DNA of 64,000 bases, from assembly GCA_934133005.1 (NCBI GenBank), contig CAKPAI010000003.1:124001-188000 (forward strand). The letters are read 5' to 3'. Below are positions 56,284-64,000 of this stretch, one piece after another (position 1 is the first letter of the stretch; each line of letters opens with the position of its first letter). The position numbers and the translations under genes were made by a program. The notes under the pieces are model-generated. The model did no database searches, was not told the DNA's origin, and saw only the letters and a program-made list of their open reading frames with translations. This DNA is from an uncultured Clostridia bacterium (GTDB lineage: Bacteria > Bacillota > Clostridia > TANB77 > CAG-508).

Positions 56284-56346
56284 ATTCCTTAAGGAATGTT
56301 AACCGAACTTATGTTATATTATATCACATTTACATAATTCTGTCAA
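56284..56346 (-). promoter_or_regulatory. Perfect sigma-A promoter and leader palindrome of the 55.5 kb gene
   Basis: TTGACA (56341-56346) and TATAAT (56318-56323) match the consensus at all 12 positions with a 17-base spacer. A perfect palindrome ATTCCTTAAGGAAT (56284-56297) lies about 15 bases past the expected transcription start, where a repressor could sit. Confidence 0.8.
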
Positions 56347-56404
56347 AAATAGATATTTTCCCCATAATAATTAATTAGATTTATGTATGTTAACCTAGTT
56401 TTTG

Positions 56405-56500
56405 ATGTTTATGGTTAAAGTGATACTATTTTTTATAATATTATTTATGTTATCTTTAACATTAAACGTTGCCTTAGCTGCAGGTCTTTATAGGAACTGA
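56405..56500 (+). CDS. Possible 31-residue secreted or membrane peptide
   Basis: A short frame reads MFMVKVILFFIILFMLSL, then TLNVALA and AGLYRN, which looks like a signal peptide with an Ala-x-Ala cut site. It has no clear ribosome site, and a hairpin terminator follows at 56523-56570. The surrounding 56238-56740 stretch shows no other gene. It could be chance. Confidence 0.25.
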   Translation: MFMVKVILFFIILFMLSLTLNVALAAGLYRN

Positions 56501-56522
56501 GTTAATAAGCAACTACATAAAT

Positions 56523-56570
56523 AAAAAAAGCTCACATCTGTAAATTTGACGATTTAGATGTGAGTTTTTA
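56523..56570 (+). terminator. Hairpin terminator in the 56.5 kb intergenic region
   Basis: Stem CTCACATCT / AGATGTGAG, extended by A/T pairs, is followed by TTTTTATATC. It marks the end of an unassigned rightward transcript. Confidence 0.65.
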
Positions 56571-56679
56571 TATCTATTCGGCAAAACCACGTTTGTGGAT
56601 TCGTCATTTTCTATATTTATTATACACAGATATTTAATAAAAGTCAAATACAATCTTACAATTAAATTATTGCAAAAAA

Positions 56680-56702
56680 ACAGCCAGATTTTTTCTGACT
56701 GT
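56680..56702 (-). terminator. Terminator of the tmRNA
   Basis: Stem ACAGCCAGA / TCTGACTGT (one G-T pair in the minus-strand RNA) runs into TTTTTTTGC on the minus strand, about 40 bases after the tmRNA 3' end. Confidence 0.8.
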
Positions 56703-56740
56703 TTTTATTTTTTCTTTTATTAGCTCAAGCCTAAAGCTTT

Positions 56741-57105
56741 TGGTGGAGATGAGGAGAGTTGAACTCCTGTCCAATATTCTTTCCACAAACGTTTCTCCGA
56801 GTGCAGTTTGTTATTTTAATATTCCCAAAAAATCACATTAACAAACAAACAAAATTTTTCGGTAGCTATTTTATTTACCCTATTAAGCAAATAGCATGCT
56901 TAAATTTGTTATCCTACTAAATTTACGCCCATATTATGACCGTAGGCCTTCACAAATACAGACGAGCCGCCAAAATTAGGCAGCGTATGCTAATTCTCTA
57001 TTATCAGCGTTTATATTTATTTTTGCTTTTTTTAAGTGGCCAAAGCAACCATCCACTACTCGCTACATATGCTTCTGGAATACTGTCGAAAACCAATACA
57101 TCCCC
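56741..57105 (-). ncRNA. ssrA: tmRNA (ssrA)
   Basis: The minus-strand RNA begins GGGGATGTATTGGTTTTCGACAG, the standard tmRNA 5' end. It ends with the tRNA-like T-arm and CATCTCCACCA, about 365 bases in total. The tag frame (57026-56976) begins at GCA and reads AKININADNRELAYAA then TAA. It rescues stalled ribosomes and tags products for ClpXP, which is encoded at 28-30 kb. A TATAAT box is at 57122-57127. Confidence 0.93.
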
Positions 57106-57170
57106 AAATACATACATTAATATTATATACTATTTTTTTTATAAAGTCCATTATTTTTTCATTAAATCTA

Positions 57171-57199
57171 TTGCACTTTATATTTTTTTGTGTTATTAT
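57171..57199 (+). promoter_or_regulatory. Promoter of tRNA-Trp
   Basis: TTGCAC (57171-57176) and TATTAT (57194-57199) are 17 bases apart, 13 bases before the tRNA. Confidence 0.55.
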
Positions 57200-57211
57200 A
57201 ATTAAGCAATT

Positions 57212-57286
57212 AGGGGTATAGTGTCAATGGTAGCACATCGGTCTCCAAAACCGCCTGTGTGGGTTCGAATCCTACTACCCCTGCCA
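57212..57286 (+). tRNA. tRNA-Trp (anticodon CCA), CCA encoded
   Basis: Acceptor AGGGGTA / TACCCCT, discriminator G, anticodon loop CTCCAAA between a CGGT and ACCG stem, T-loop TTCGAAT and encoded CCA are all present. Confidence 0.95.
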
Positions 57287-57294
57287 AAGGTATT

Positions 57295-57326
57295 AGGCTA
57301 GAAGATAAATTTATATTTTCTAGCCT
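57295..57326 (+). terminator. Hairpin after tRNA-Trp
   Basis: Stem AGGCTAGAA / TTCTAGCCT with a 14-base loop is followed by a weak T-rich stretch (TTAATAATTT). Confidence 0.5.
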
Positions 57327-57353
57327 TTAATAATTTAATTAATGGAGCTACAA

Positions 57354-57776
57354 ATGGAGAAAATAAAAGTATTGATAAAAAAAGTATGTACCAAGGAAGT
57401 TATATTATATATTGTCTTTGGAGTCCTTACAACAATTATAAACTTAGCAGTTTTTGCATTGCTTAACTCTGCTTTCAAAATTAATGAAAACCTTGCTAAT
57501 GCTATTGCAATAATCATTGCTGTTTTAGTTGCATACTTTACAAATAAAGATATGGTCTTCCATTCAGAAGCAAATGATGTTAAAAGCAAACTTATAGAAT
57601 TTTTCAAATTCATATTAGGACGTGCATTCACAATGCTAGTTGAGTATTTCGGAGGAATGTTACTTTTTAAGTACTTACCTATTCCTAATATAATCAGTAA
57701 ATGTATTGTTACAGTTGTTGTAATAATATTAAATTTCTTTATTAGTAAATTCTTTGCTTTTAAACATGCTAAATAA
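57354..57776 (+). CDS. GtrA family membrane protein
   Basis: I choose the ATG at 57354 (GGAG six bases before it), giving 140 residues. Four hydrophobic helices are visible. LYIVFGVLTTIINLAVFALL is the typical GtrA opening, and VAYFTNKDMVFHSE and FFISKFFAFKHAK are the two conserved cytoplasmic ends. GtrA-like proteins are thought to help move lipid-linked sugars in wall-polymer glycosylation. No partner glycosyltransferase is adjacent. Confidence 0.88.
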   Translation: MEKIKVLIKKVCTKEVILYIVFGVLTTIINLAVFALLNSAFKINENLANAIAIIIAVLVAYFTNKDMVFHSEANDVKSKLIEFFKFILGRAFTMLVEYFGGMLLFKYLPIPNIISKCIVTVVVIILNFFISKFFAFKHAK

Positions 57777-57887
57777 TTTTCTTTTTTCGCTAATAACACC
57801 TAAAAAAGACATAAAAAGTGAATCCCATGGTCTTCTTGGTGTTATTATATATAACTAGTCTAGTTAATCTCTTTTATGGAGGTTTCT

Positions 57888-58518
57888 ATGACTAGTTTTT
57901 TTAAGTTACTTATTTATATTATTATTATCTTACTTACCTTTTCTTTAGTTTCATCATTTATTATATTAGAGTCTAATCACCTAAACTCTGATTCCTCTCT
58001 TAATGGATTTTTTATTTGGCCGCTTCCGAATAATCAATATATAAGTTCATACTTTGGCAAACGTAATTCTCCAACAGTTGGAGCTTCTTCTTATCACTCT
58101 GGAATTGATATTCCTGCAAATGAAGGAACTCCTATTTATTCAGTATGTTCTGGGACTATCACTTTTGCAAGTTGGGGTGCTGGCGGTGGCTATACTATTG
58201 TTGTAGAAACAAATGATTTTATTAAGCCTATTTCTGTATCTTATTGTCATGTCTCTCCACTATTCTTAGTTAGTCTTAATCAAAATGTTTATGCTCGGGC
58301 AAGTTATAGGTACTGTTGGTCCCAAAAACGTATATAATATTAAAAACAATCCTTATAAAGACGAAAATGGTAACCCCACAAACGGGGCTACCACAGGTTG
58401 TCATCTTCATTTAACAATAAAAGAAAATAAAATAGCTGTCGATCCACTTAATTATTTTAATTACATGTCATCATCATTATCATTATCTTCTTTATTTATT
58501 CCAAATTCTTCTTCATAA
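57888..58518 (+). pseudogene. M23 (LytM-type) peptidase broken by a frameshift
   Basis: The first frame starts at the ATG at 57888 (GGAGG five bases before it). It has an N-terminal membrane helix and an M23 domain (SYFGKRNSPTVGASSYHSGIDIPANEGTPIYSV, with the H-x3-D zinc pair) and runs out of frame near 58300. The second frame continues exactly where the domain should: GQVIGTVGPKN, then ATTGCHLHLTIKENKIAVDP with the catalytic HxH. Removing one base near 58300 (the C in GCT-C-GGG) joins them as NVYAGQVIGTVG. It is either a true mutation or a read error. The last codons overlap the convergent gene by 58 bases. Confidence 0.75.
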
Positions 58519-58952
58519 TGTCCACAGCTTTGACAATGTCCAGAACATCCAGAGCTTTCTTCTTCATCATCATTCCAATCTAATTCAATTATATTATGAC
58601 ATTTTGGACATTCTACTTCTTCTCTTAATTCTGATTCAACATCAGCTACAAATTCATGATTACAATATGGACAAACAATCTCAAAATCGTAACTATCTTC
58701 TTCATATATGTCATTTTTTATTAAATTAACTGAATCTGCTAATTTTGAAATCTTTTTTTCTAATTTTCCTTGATAATCTTCAAGTTCTTCAACTCTTTTT
58801 GTTCCCATTTCACTTATTCTATCTATAACGTCTAAATAAAGAGCTGACATTTCACTAAACTTTTTAACAACATATTTTCTTTCTTCTTCATCTTTAATAT
58901 TTTTATTTAAGTCCTCTAATATCTTTAAATATTCCTCACTAATTCTTGCCAT
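58461..58952 (-). CDS. CD1247-like protein with zinc-ribbon
   Basis: The 163-residue protein begins MARISEEYLKILEDLNKNIKDEEE, helical for about 85 residues, as in the CD1247 N-terminal domain family of clostridia. A Cys4 zinc ribbon follows (VCPYCNHEFVADVESELREEVECPKCHN), then a second Cys/His group (GCSGHCQSCGHYEEE) and an acidic tail. The function is unknown. It commonly sits beside efp, as here (96-base gap). Its 3' end overlaps the frameshifted M23 gene. Confidence 0.8.
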   Translation of the reverse strand: MARISEEYLKILEDLNKNIKDEEERKYVVKKFSEMSALYLDVIDRISEMGTKRVEELEDYQGKLEKKISKLADSVNLIKNDIYEEDSYDFEIVCPYCNHEFVADVESELREEVECPKCHNIIELDWNDDEEESSGCSGHCQSCGHYEEEFGINKEDNDNDDDM

Positions 58953-59048
58953 TATATAAATTCTCCTTTATAACAAATTTGACTTAATAATTTATTAGAG
59001 TACACTATATACACCTTGCAAATTATTAAGCCATTTTAATTTTATAAA

Positions 59049-59615
59049 TTAAACTCTTTCCATGTATTCGCCAGTTCTTGTATCAATTCTAACAACATCA
59101 CCAATATTTACAAACATTGGAACAGTTAATTGATATCCATTTTCTAGTGTTGCTGGTTTTCCTGAAGTTGTTGTTGTGTTTCCTGCAAATCCAGGCTCTG
59201 TGTATGTAACTTCTAATTCTACAAACATTGGAGGTTCTACTGCAAATACATTTCCCTTGTATGATAACATTTTTACATTCATATTTTCTTTTAAGAATTT
59301 TAAAGCATCACCAATTTGTTCTTTATTTAAAGGTGTTTGCTCATATGTTTCGTTATCCATGAAATAATATAAATTCTCATCATTATATAGATATTGCATA
59401 TCTTTCTTCTCAATTTCAGCTGCTGGGAATTTTTCTGATGGGTTGAATGTTTTTTCAATTACAGCTCCTGAAATAACATTTTTTAGTTTTGTTCTAACAA
59501 ATGCTGAACCCTTTCCTGGTTTTACGTGTTGGAATTCAACAACTCTGAAAACATTTCCTTCCATTTCAAAAGTTGTTCCATTTCTAAAATCTCCTGCCAT
59601 GTATACGCTTGCCAT
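59049..59615 (-). CDS. efp: Elongation factor P
   Basis: EF-P relieves ribosomes stalled at polyproline. The 188-residue length and three KOW/OB domains are standard. The tip loop [17 protein letters not shown] holds the usual modifiable lysine region (PGKG, with Lys near residue 34). DKNETYEQ-type and [17 protein letters not shown] endings are typical. It is followed by a CD1247-like gene and lies downstream of the aminopeptidase gene. Confidence 0.97.
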   Translation of the reverse strand: MASVYMAGDFRNGTTFEMEGNVFRVVEFQHVKPGKGSAFVRTKLKNVISGAVIEKTFNPSEKFPAAEIEKKDMQYLYNDENLYYFMDNETYEQTPLNKEQIGDALKFLKENMNVKMLSYKGNVFAVEPPMFVELEVTYTEPGFAGNTTTTSGKPATLENGYQLTVPMFVNIGDVVRIDTRTGEYMERV

Positions 59616-59773
59616 ATTATTATTTCCCCTTTCCTATTTTTTATTATATTTTTATTTAATATACGTTAAAAAGTTTATTTTTTACTTTTTCATAATATAC
59701 GACTATATTATAATACTACAAAACTAGCCAAAAATCAAGTATTATTTAGATTTTTTTATGTCCACTTTGTTTT

Positions 59774-60838
59774 CTATCCCACTACCACATAATCTTTAGG
59801 CGATTTTGTAAGTGGTGTAGCCATTCCTTTGTTTATCCAAACAGTATCTTCTATTCTTACACCAAATTTATTTGGAATATATATTCCTGGCTCATCAGTT
59901 ACTACCATATTATTTTTTAGTAGTAAATCTACTCTTGTACTCATATATGGAAGTTCATGTATTTCCATTCCAACACCATGGCCCAAGGCATGAATTAAGT
60001 CATACCCGTGCAACTTAAAGTCATTTTGAACCATTCTACATATAATCTTTAGATTAGCTCCCTCTTTCATTTCCTCAATAGTCTGTCTTTGATTTTTTAG
60101 TACTAATTCATATATCTCTTTTATTTCATCTGGTACATATTTCACAAATATAGTTCTTGTCATATCTGAGCAATATCCATGATATTTACATCCCATATCA
60201 ATTGTTATTGCATCGCCTTCTTCTACCTTCTTTTCTGTCGGAATAGCATGTGGCATAGATGAATTTTTACCACTAGCTACAATTGTTTCAAAAGCTATAT
60301 CTTCTGCTCCATTTTCTATAAAAAAATCTTCTATTTCTTTTGCTATCTGTTTTTCTGTCATTCCTACTTTTATGAATTCTCTTAAATGATCAAAACACCT
60401 GTCTGTAATTTCACAAGCTTTTGATATTGCATAAATTTCTTCTGGATCTTTGATCATTCTTTGCTTTTCAATAATTCCTTCAGTTTCTTCTAAGCTATTT
60501 ATTTTATATTTGTGCATATATTCTTTATACTTTGCATACGTTACATAGTTTTCTTCAAATCCTACCTTTTCGCAAAATATAAAGAAATTCTCATAATCAT
60601 CTAAACTTAGATCTTTCATATCATACACAAAAATTTCATCACTAATTGTTAGCTTATTATTTACCGCTTCAACATACCTTCCATCTGTTATATATATGTT
60701 TTCTTTAGGAGTTATCAAAAATGTTCCTTCAGCATCTATGCCTGTTAAATACTTAATATTTAAAGGATTAGTAATTATTATTCCTTGTAAATCTAGCATT
60801 TTTATTTTGTCCCTTAACCAACGAATGTTATTATTCAT
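59774..60838 (-). CDS. M24 Xaa-Pro aminopeptidase
   Basis: I start at the ATG at 60838 (GGGGAG seven bases before it), giving 354 residues. The N-terminal creatinase-like domain (GIIITNPLNIKYLTGIDAEG) is followed by the pita-bread catalytic domain. Metal ligands are in TIDMGCKYHGYCSDMTRT (two Asp), HALGHGVGMEIHELP (His), VTDEPGIY (Glu) and VRIEDTVWI (Glu). It removes N-terminal residues next to proline. The efp-pepP pairing is common in Firmicutes. Confidence 0.93.
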   Translation of the reverse strand: MNNNIRWLRDKIKMLDLQGIIITNPLNIKYLTGIDAEGTFLITPKENIYITDGRYVEAVNNKLTISDEIFVYDMKDLSLDDYENFFIFCEKVGFEENYVTYAKYKEYMHKYKINSLEETEGIIEKQRMIKDPEEIYAISKACEITDRCFDHLREFIKVGMTEKQIAKEIEDFFIENGAEDIAFETIVASGKNSSMPHAIPTEKKVEEGDAITIDMGCKYHGYCSDMTRTIFVKYVPDEIKEIYELVLKNQRQTIEEMKEGANLKIICRMVQNDFKLHGYDLIHALGHGVGMEIHELPYMSTRVDLLLKNNMVVTDEPGIYIPNKFGVRIEDTVWINKGMATPLTKSPKDYVVVG

Positions 60839-60854
60839 AAAAGTTCTCCCCATT

Positions 60855-61589
60855 TTATAAATTTATTGTTCCTACTGTAAATATATTTAACATTATAATC
60901 ATTAGTGTATTAAATGGTACATATAAGCCTACTAGAGTTGCAACTACTATGAATGGTCCAAATGGCATATAATCCATACCTTTTTTTCTATTTTTTATAA
61001 TTAAAATAACACCTATAATAGCTCCTAGTAAGAATGCAATTAATGTTACCATTATAGTAAGCCTCCAGCCTAAAAATAGTCCTAGAGCCCCCATAAGCTT
61101 TACATCGCCAAAGCCCATTGCCTCTTTACCATACATTAGTCCTCCAATTAAGGCAATTATTAAAAATAAACCAGCACCTACAACCATTCCAAGTAACATA
61201 TCAACCGCAACATTTATATTAGTTATTCCTTCTATAAATGTATAAACTAGTCCTACTTCAAAAATAGTTAGATTTAGTCTATTAGGTATAATTTTTAGCC
61301 TATAATCTATTATAAAAGCTATAATTAACATTGGTATTAGTACTATATAAGCTATCGTTTTTACTTGAAATTTGTACATATACAAAATTCCAATATATAA
61401 TACTGCAGTTATAATCATGTACAAATATTTAGGTTTGGTATTTTTTATATATATTTGAAAGAAATCTTTTGTGAAAACTTTTTTATAATCTGGTAATCTT
61501 ATAGTACACCAATCAATAAATTGCCCAACAAATAGTCCGATTATTCCTGCAAATACATAGTGTAATATGTTAATATCATTTATATACAT
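60855..61589 (-). CDS. Prepilin peptidase (A24 family)
   Basis: This 244-residue integral membrane aspartyl protease has two catalytic Asp: IIDYRLKIIPNRL near residue 93 and MGFGDVKLMGALG near 160 (GxGD motif). The cysteine-bearing N-terminal methylase loop of classical PilD is absent or reduced. It cuts leader peptides of type IV pilin-like proteins. The DGR target at 40.7 kb has a prepilin-like N-terminus, so it is a plausible, unproven substrate. It lies 16 bases from the aminopeptidase gene. Confidence 0.9.
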   Translation of the reverse strand: MYINDINILHYVFAGIIGLFVGQFIDWCTIRLPDYKKVFTKDFFQIYIKNTKPKYLYMIITAVLYIGILYMYKFQVKTIAYIVLIPMLIIAFIIDYRLKIIPNRLNLTIFEVGLVYTFIEGITNINVAVDMLLGMVVGAGLFLIIALIGGLMYGKEAMGFGDVKLMGALGLFLGWRLTIMVTLIAFLLGAIIGVILIIKNRKKGMDYMPFGPFIVVATLVGLYVPFNTLMIIMLNIFTVGTINL

Positions 61590-61615
61590 TTGTTAATTCC
61601 TCTTTCTAAAAGTAT

Positions 61616-62116
61616 TTAGCTTCTGTTCTTTAAATATCTTTCTAAAATTCTTTTTTCTATCATTCTGTTAAATCTCGTAATAAAAATATCTTTTTCTTCA
61701 AGTGGTTTTACTAAAATAGAATACATTTTACTTCTATTTGCTCCTAAGACATCTGTTAACATTTGATCTCCCACCACTGCAATATTTTCATTTTCTAAAT
61801 TTAGTTTTTTCTTAGCCTTATTGAATCCAAACTTTAAAGGTTTTTTGGCAAAGTAAATATAATATTCTGCCTTTAATACTTCTGACATTTTTTTTGCTTT
61901 TTCTTTTTTATTTGTATTTGATAATATACAGAGTTTTATTTTTCCTTCTTCTCTAAGCTTTTTAGCCCATTCTTCAAGATTTTCTATTACTCTTCCATCT
62001 TTTGTTATTAAAGTATTGTCTATATCTATTAATAATCCTTTTATGTTTCTTTGCCTTAAAAATTCTAAATCTATATCTGTTACTTTATTTAAATATGCTT
62101 TAGGATAAAAAATCAT
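61616..62116 (-). CDS. YqeG-family HAD phosphatase
   Basis: The 166-residue protein matches the HAD-IIIA YqeG type. Motif I is GLLIDIDNTLITKDG near residue 30, motif II is CILSNTNKKEKA near 78, and motif III/IV is VGDQMLTDVLGANRSKM near 115. The start FYPKAYLNKVTDIDLEFL is typical. Related proteins include phosphatidylglycerophosphatase GEP4 in eukaryotes, so a lipid phosphatase role is possible. Confidence 0.9.
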   Translation of the reverse strand: MIFYPKAYLNKVTDIDLEFLRQRNIKGLLIDIDNTLITKDGRVIENLEEWAKKLREEGKIKLCILSNTNKKEKAKKMSEVLKAEYYIYFAKKPLKFGFNKAKKKLNLENENIAVVGDQMLTDVLGANRSKMYSILVKPLEEKDIFITRFNRMIEKRILERYLKNRS

Positions 62117-62134
62117 TTATTTTCTCCTATCTAT

Positions 62135-63409
62135 TTATTCTTCCCAATGGATACTATCAGCAAGAGTATTCATGTATTCTTCTAAACTATCTACATCATC
62201 TTGATTGTATGTTATAGCTGTAATATATGCAATTTTACTATCCTTTACTATATAATATACAAATTCTGTTTCTACATACTCTGTTGTTAAGAATTGAATT
62301 CTTGCTTTAACTAACATATAGCCATTTGCTGTTGTAGAATCTTCTATATAATATATATCAGGAGACAATTGATTCTTAAAATATGTGTCCATTCTTTCTT
62401 TTACTTCGTCTACACTATTTACTGCTTCTATGTCTGTATCATAGTAAATTTGAATTACTGCTGGATAGTCAGTTTTACTTTCTGGTTCTGATTTTTCTGC
62501 TGATTCTTCATTGCTTATAAATTTATAATATGACCAACCACTTTCTCTGTTATATGAATCAAGTACATACCAATCTGTTGGTACATCAAATCTAATGTTT
62601 TCGTCCCAAGCAATAACTGTATCTCCAACCACAATCTGTGTAAAAGATATGATAATGGCAGCTATAATAATTGCAACAACTGTAACTAATACAGCACTTA
62701 TACTTCTCTTATTTGTTTTTTCATTTTTCTCATTTTCAATATTATAGTAATATTTACTTTTATTTTTTCTAATAATCTTTAAGTCTTTTAAATATGAAAA
62801 ATATTGGCTCGACTTTTTGTCCTTTGCTTCAGCTAGTACCTCATCTTTTAATATTGAGTTTTCCTTGTCCATAGCATTATATTTTTCAAATATTGGTTTT
62901 AATATTCTTATTGACTCTTGTTTTAATTCACTTAAAGGCTTTTCTTCTAATAAGCTAATTTTATAATCTTTTCTATTTCTAAAGTCTATAAATTGATACT
63001 GCAATTTTATACTAATTAAAATGCTTCCTAAAATTGCAAATACTTCTGATAGCATATAATTTCTAAATAAAACTAATTTAAACTCATTATAAGTATATAA
63101 TTGCTTTATTGTATTAAAAGTTATTGGATATTCAGCTTCTTTTAATGTTAACATTGGAATAACAATAAGTACTGCTATTGAAATTATAAAAATTGTAACT
63201 AATAAATTTATTAGTCCTGCTTTTTTATTTATTTTTCCTCTAAATAGTGAATAACCATACATTGCTCCAATAGGAACTAAAATTGTAAGTAATGATAAAA
63301 ATGTTGTTTTATAAATATACATATATATTAGTGGAATTGCTGCCACTGCGCCTATTATAATTGCTCCTATTATTCCTGTTAAATATCTTCTTTTTACTTC
63401 TTTATTCAT
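62135..63409 (-). CDS. Unrecognised multi-span membrane protein
   Basis: The 424-residue protein has four N-terminal helices (about 10-30, 35-55, 65-88, 110-135), a cytoplasmic helical linker (150-235), one more helix near 238-262 (ISAVLVTVVAIIIAAIIISF), and then an extracellular domain of about 155 residues (DENIRFDVPTDWYVLDSYN). I do not recognise it. The last domain is beta-rich and resembles small lipoprotein-like sensor domains. It is in an operon with the pilin-like gene before it and YqeG after it. Confidence 0.7.
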   Translation of the reverse strand: MNKEVKRRYLTGIIGAIIIGAVAAIPLIYMYIYKTTFLSLLTILVPIGAMYGYSLFRGKINKKAGLINLLVTIFIISIAVLIVIPMLTLKEAEYPITFNTIKQLYTYNEFKLVLFRNYMLSEVFAILGSILISIKLQYQFIDFRNRKDYKISLLEEKPLSELKQESIRILKPIFEKYNAMDKENSILKDEVLAEAKDKKSSQYFSYLKDLKIIRKNKSKYYYNIENEKNEKTNKRSISAVLVTVVAIIIAAIIISFTQIVVGDTVIAWDENIRFDVPTDWYVLDSYNRESGWSYYKFISNEESAEKSEPESKTDYPAVIQIYYDTDIEAVNSVDEVKERMDTYFKNQLSPDIYYIEDSTTANGYMLVKARIQFLTTEYVETEFVYYIVKDSKIAYITAITYNQDDVDSLEEYMNTLADSIHWEE

Positions 63410-63420
63410 ATTTCTCCCTC

Positions 63421-63651
63421 TTAACTTTGTGTAGTACTGTTTATTAAGTTTTCTTGTATTTCTAATGCACTATCCATCTCATTTTGATACATTTCTTTTA
63501 CTACAAGTTGACTTTTTATTTGTGATTTTCTTATACCTGACATAACAGTAAATGCTGCAGATAGTATCATCACAAAAAATACAATTGTTACAGTAACTAT
63601 TGTAGATACTGAACCATTATTTTTTTTCAGATACTTAGTTAATCTTATCAT
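63421..63651 (-). CDS. Small pilin- or TadE-like membrane protein
   Basis: The 76-residue protein has a basic start (MIRLTKYLKKNNGSVSTIVT), one hydrophobic helix near residues 18-40, and a helical Gln/Glu-rich C-terminal part. This resembles TadE/Flp-type pseudopilins, but the motif is short and the call is tentative. It has a strong GAGGAGG site. It is in the same run as a prepilin peptidase two genes on. Confidence 0.5.
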   Translation of the reverse strand: MIRLTKYLKKNNGSVSTIVTVTIVFFVMILSAAFTVMSGIRKSQIKSQLVVKEMYQNEMDSALEIQENLINSTTQS

Positions 63652-63769
63652 TAGTTGCCTCCTCGTATAATTTAGTTCATAATACCATTTTTTAGTGTTA
63701 TTTTCAATTATTTTTGTAAATTTTTATATTATTATTTAAATATTCTAACTTATATTGTATAATAACATT

Positions 63770-64000
63770 ATGAGAACGATAGAAATAACATTAAAATATG
63801 ATAATAAAAAATTAAATACAGTAATTCAGAAAGAATTCCCTAACCTTAATATAAATATGCTATACAAGGCTCTTAGAAAGAAAGATATAAAAGTTAATGA
63901 TAGCAGGGTTTCTGATAATGTAACAGTTCACTTAGGTGACATTGTAAAAGTTTATATAATTGATGATTTTTTACTTGGAACTTCTAATAATTTTGAAGTA
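63770..64000 (+). CDS. Start of an S4-domain, RluA-type pseudouridine synthase gene (cut by the window edge)
   Basis: The frame is open to the window end (77 codons). The protein begins MRTIEITLKYDNKKLNTVIQ and carries an S4-like RNA-binding segment (LYKALRKKDIKVNDSRVSDN, then GDIVKVYI), typical of RluA-family N-termini. It is divergent from the pilin-like gene. A TATAAT box at 63758-63763 lies only six bases before the ATG and no ribosome site is seen, so the mRNA may be leaderless. Confidence 0.65.
   Translation, partial: MRTIEITLKYDNKKLNTVIQKEFPNLNINMLYKALRKKDIKVNDSRVSDNVTVHLGDIVKVYIIDDFLLGTSNNFEV

Noticed and set aside
57335..57799. A 154-codon leftward frame across the gtrA region.
   Set aside because: It is the antisense of a four-helix membrane protein; the plus-strand GtrA motifs and ribosome site are convincing.

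Overview
The window is a low-GC, AT-rich stretch of a bacterial chromosome, most likely from an anaerobic endospore-forming lineage of Clostridia (probably a gut member). The evidence is a Gram-positive gene style (AGGAGG ribosome sites, TTG starts), a SUF-only Fe-S operon, a class III ribonucleotide reductase, the spoIIM-xerD pair, a YtxC-type sporulation protein, a CD1247-like protein, and a tmRNA. Most of the window is ordinary housekeeping content on the minus strand. I could run no searches; family names come from motifs and neighbourhood.

Layout. 1-2.7 kb: MscS channel, PspA and TPM-domain envelope proteins. 2.8-10.9 kb: an unrecognised higher-GC gene, then metK, mnmA and a sufC-B-D-S-U operon headed by a DtxR-like regulator that has two near-identical operator-like sites in its promoter. 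10.9-16.2 kb: acyl-CoA synthetase, an NrdD lacking its glycyl-radical domain, a membrane zinc peptidase and YlbF. 16.2-21.2 kb: a divergent glycogen-type cluster (GT4, DUF4912, GH57 branching enzyme) and ytxC. 21.3-33.3 kb: rhodanese, degenerate secF/secD, yajC, tgt, queA, clpX, clpP, tig, a phosphoesterase and tsaD (frameshifted at its 5' end). 33.3-37.9 kb: M50 protease, recN with a promoter flanked by 15-bp direct repeats, argS, tRNA-Leu.

38.1-42.5 kb is the standout: a diversity-generating retroelement (DGR). An Avd-like helical protein and a DGR-type reverse transcriptase (YMDD, GNYTSQ) read rightwards. They face a minus-strand target gene whose protein has a prepilin-like N-terminus and a formylglycine-generating-enzyme/C-type-lectin-like variable C-terminus. 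Between them lie four tandem 174-bp cassettes, each an in-frame homologue of the target's last 55 codons bounded by TAG codons. Cassette 4 differs from the target over a 107-bp core almost only at adenines (13 of 14 differences), the signature of mutagenic retrohoming. The target also looks mosaic: its upstream part matches cassette 3 and its 3' end matches cassettes 1 and 2. The array may therefore act as several templates or as silent donors.

42.5-46.4 kb: polysaccharide deacetylase, P-type ATPase, tRNA-Gly. 46.4-49.5 kb: an accessory segment (radical SAM enzyme, methyltransferase, two unrecognised genes) lying between two tRNA-Gly genes that face each other. 49.7-55.4 kb: xerD, spoIIM, an EndoQ-like PHP protein, two small unknowns, tmcAL, rnhA. 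55.5-57.3 kb: another higher-GC unknown gene with a perfect consensus promoter, tmRNA and tRNA-Trp. 57.3-64 kb: GtrA, a frameshifted M23 peptidase, CD1247-like protein, efp, an Xaa-Pro peptidase, prepilin peptidase, YqeG-like phosphatase, two membrane proteins, and the start of an RluA/S4-type gene running off the right edge. The prepilin peptidase is a plausible processing enzyme for the prepilin-like DGR target.
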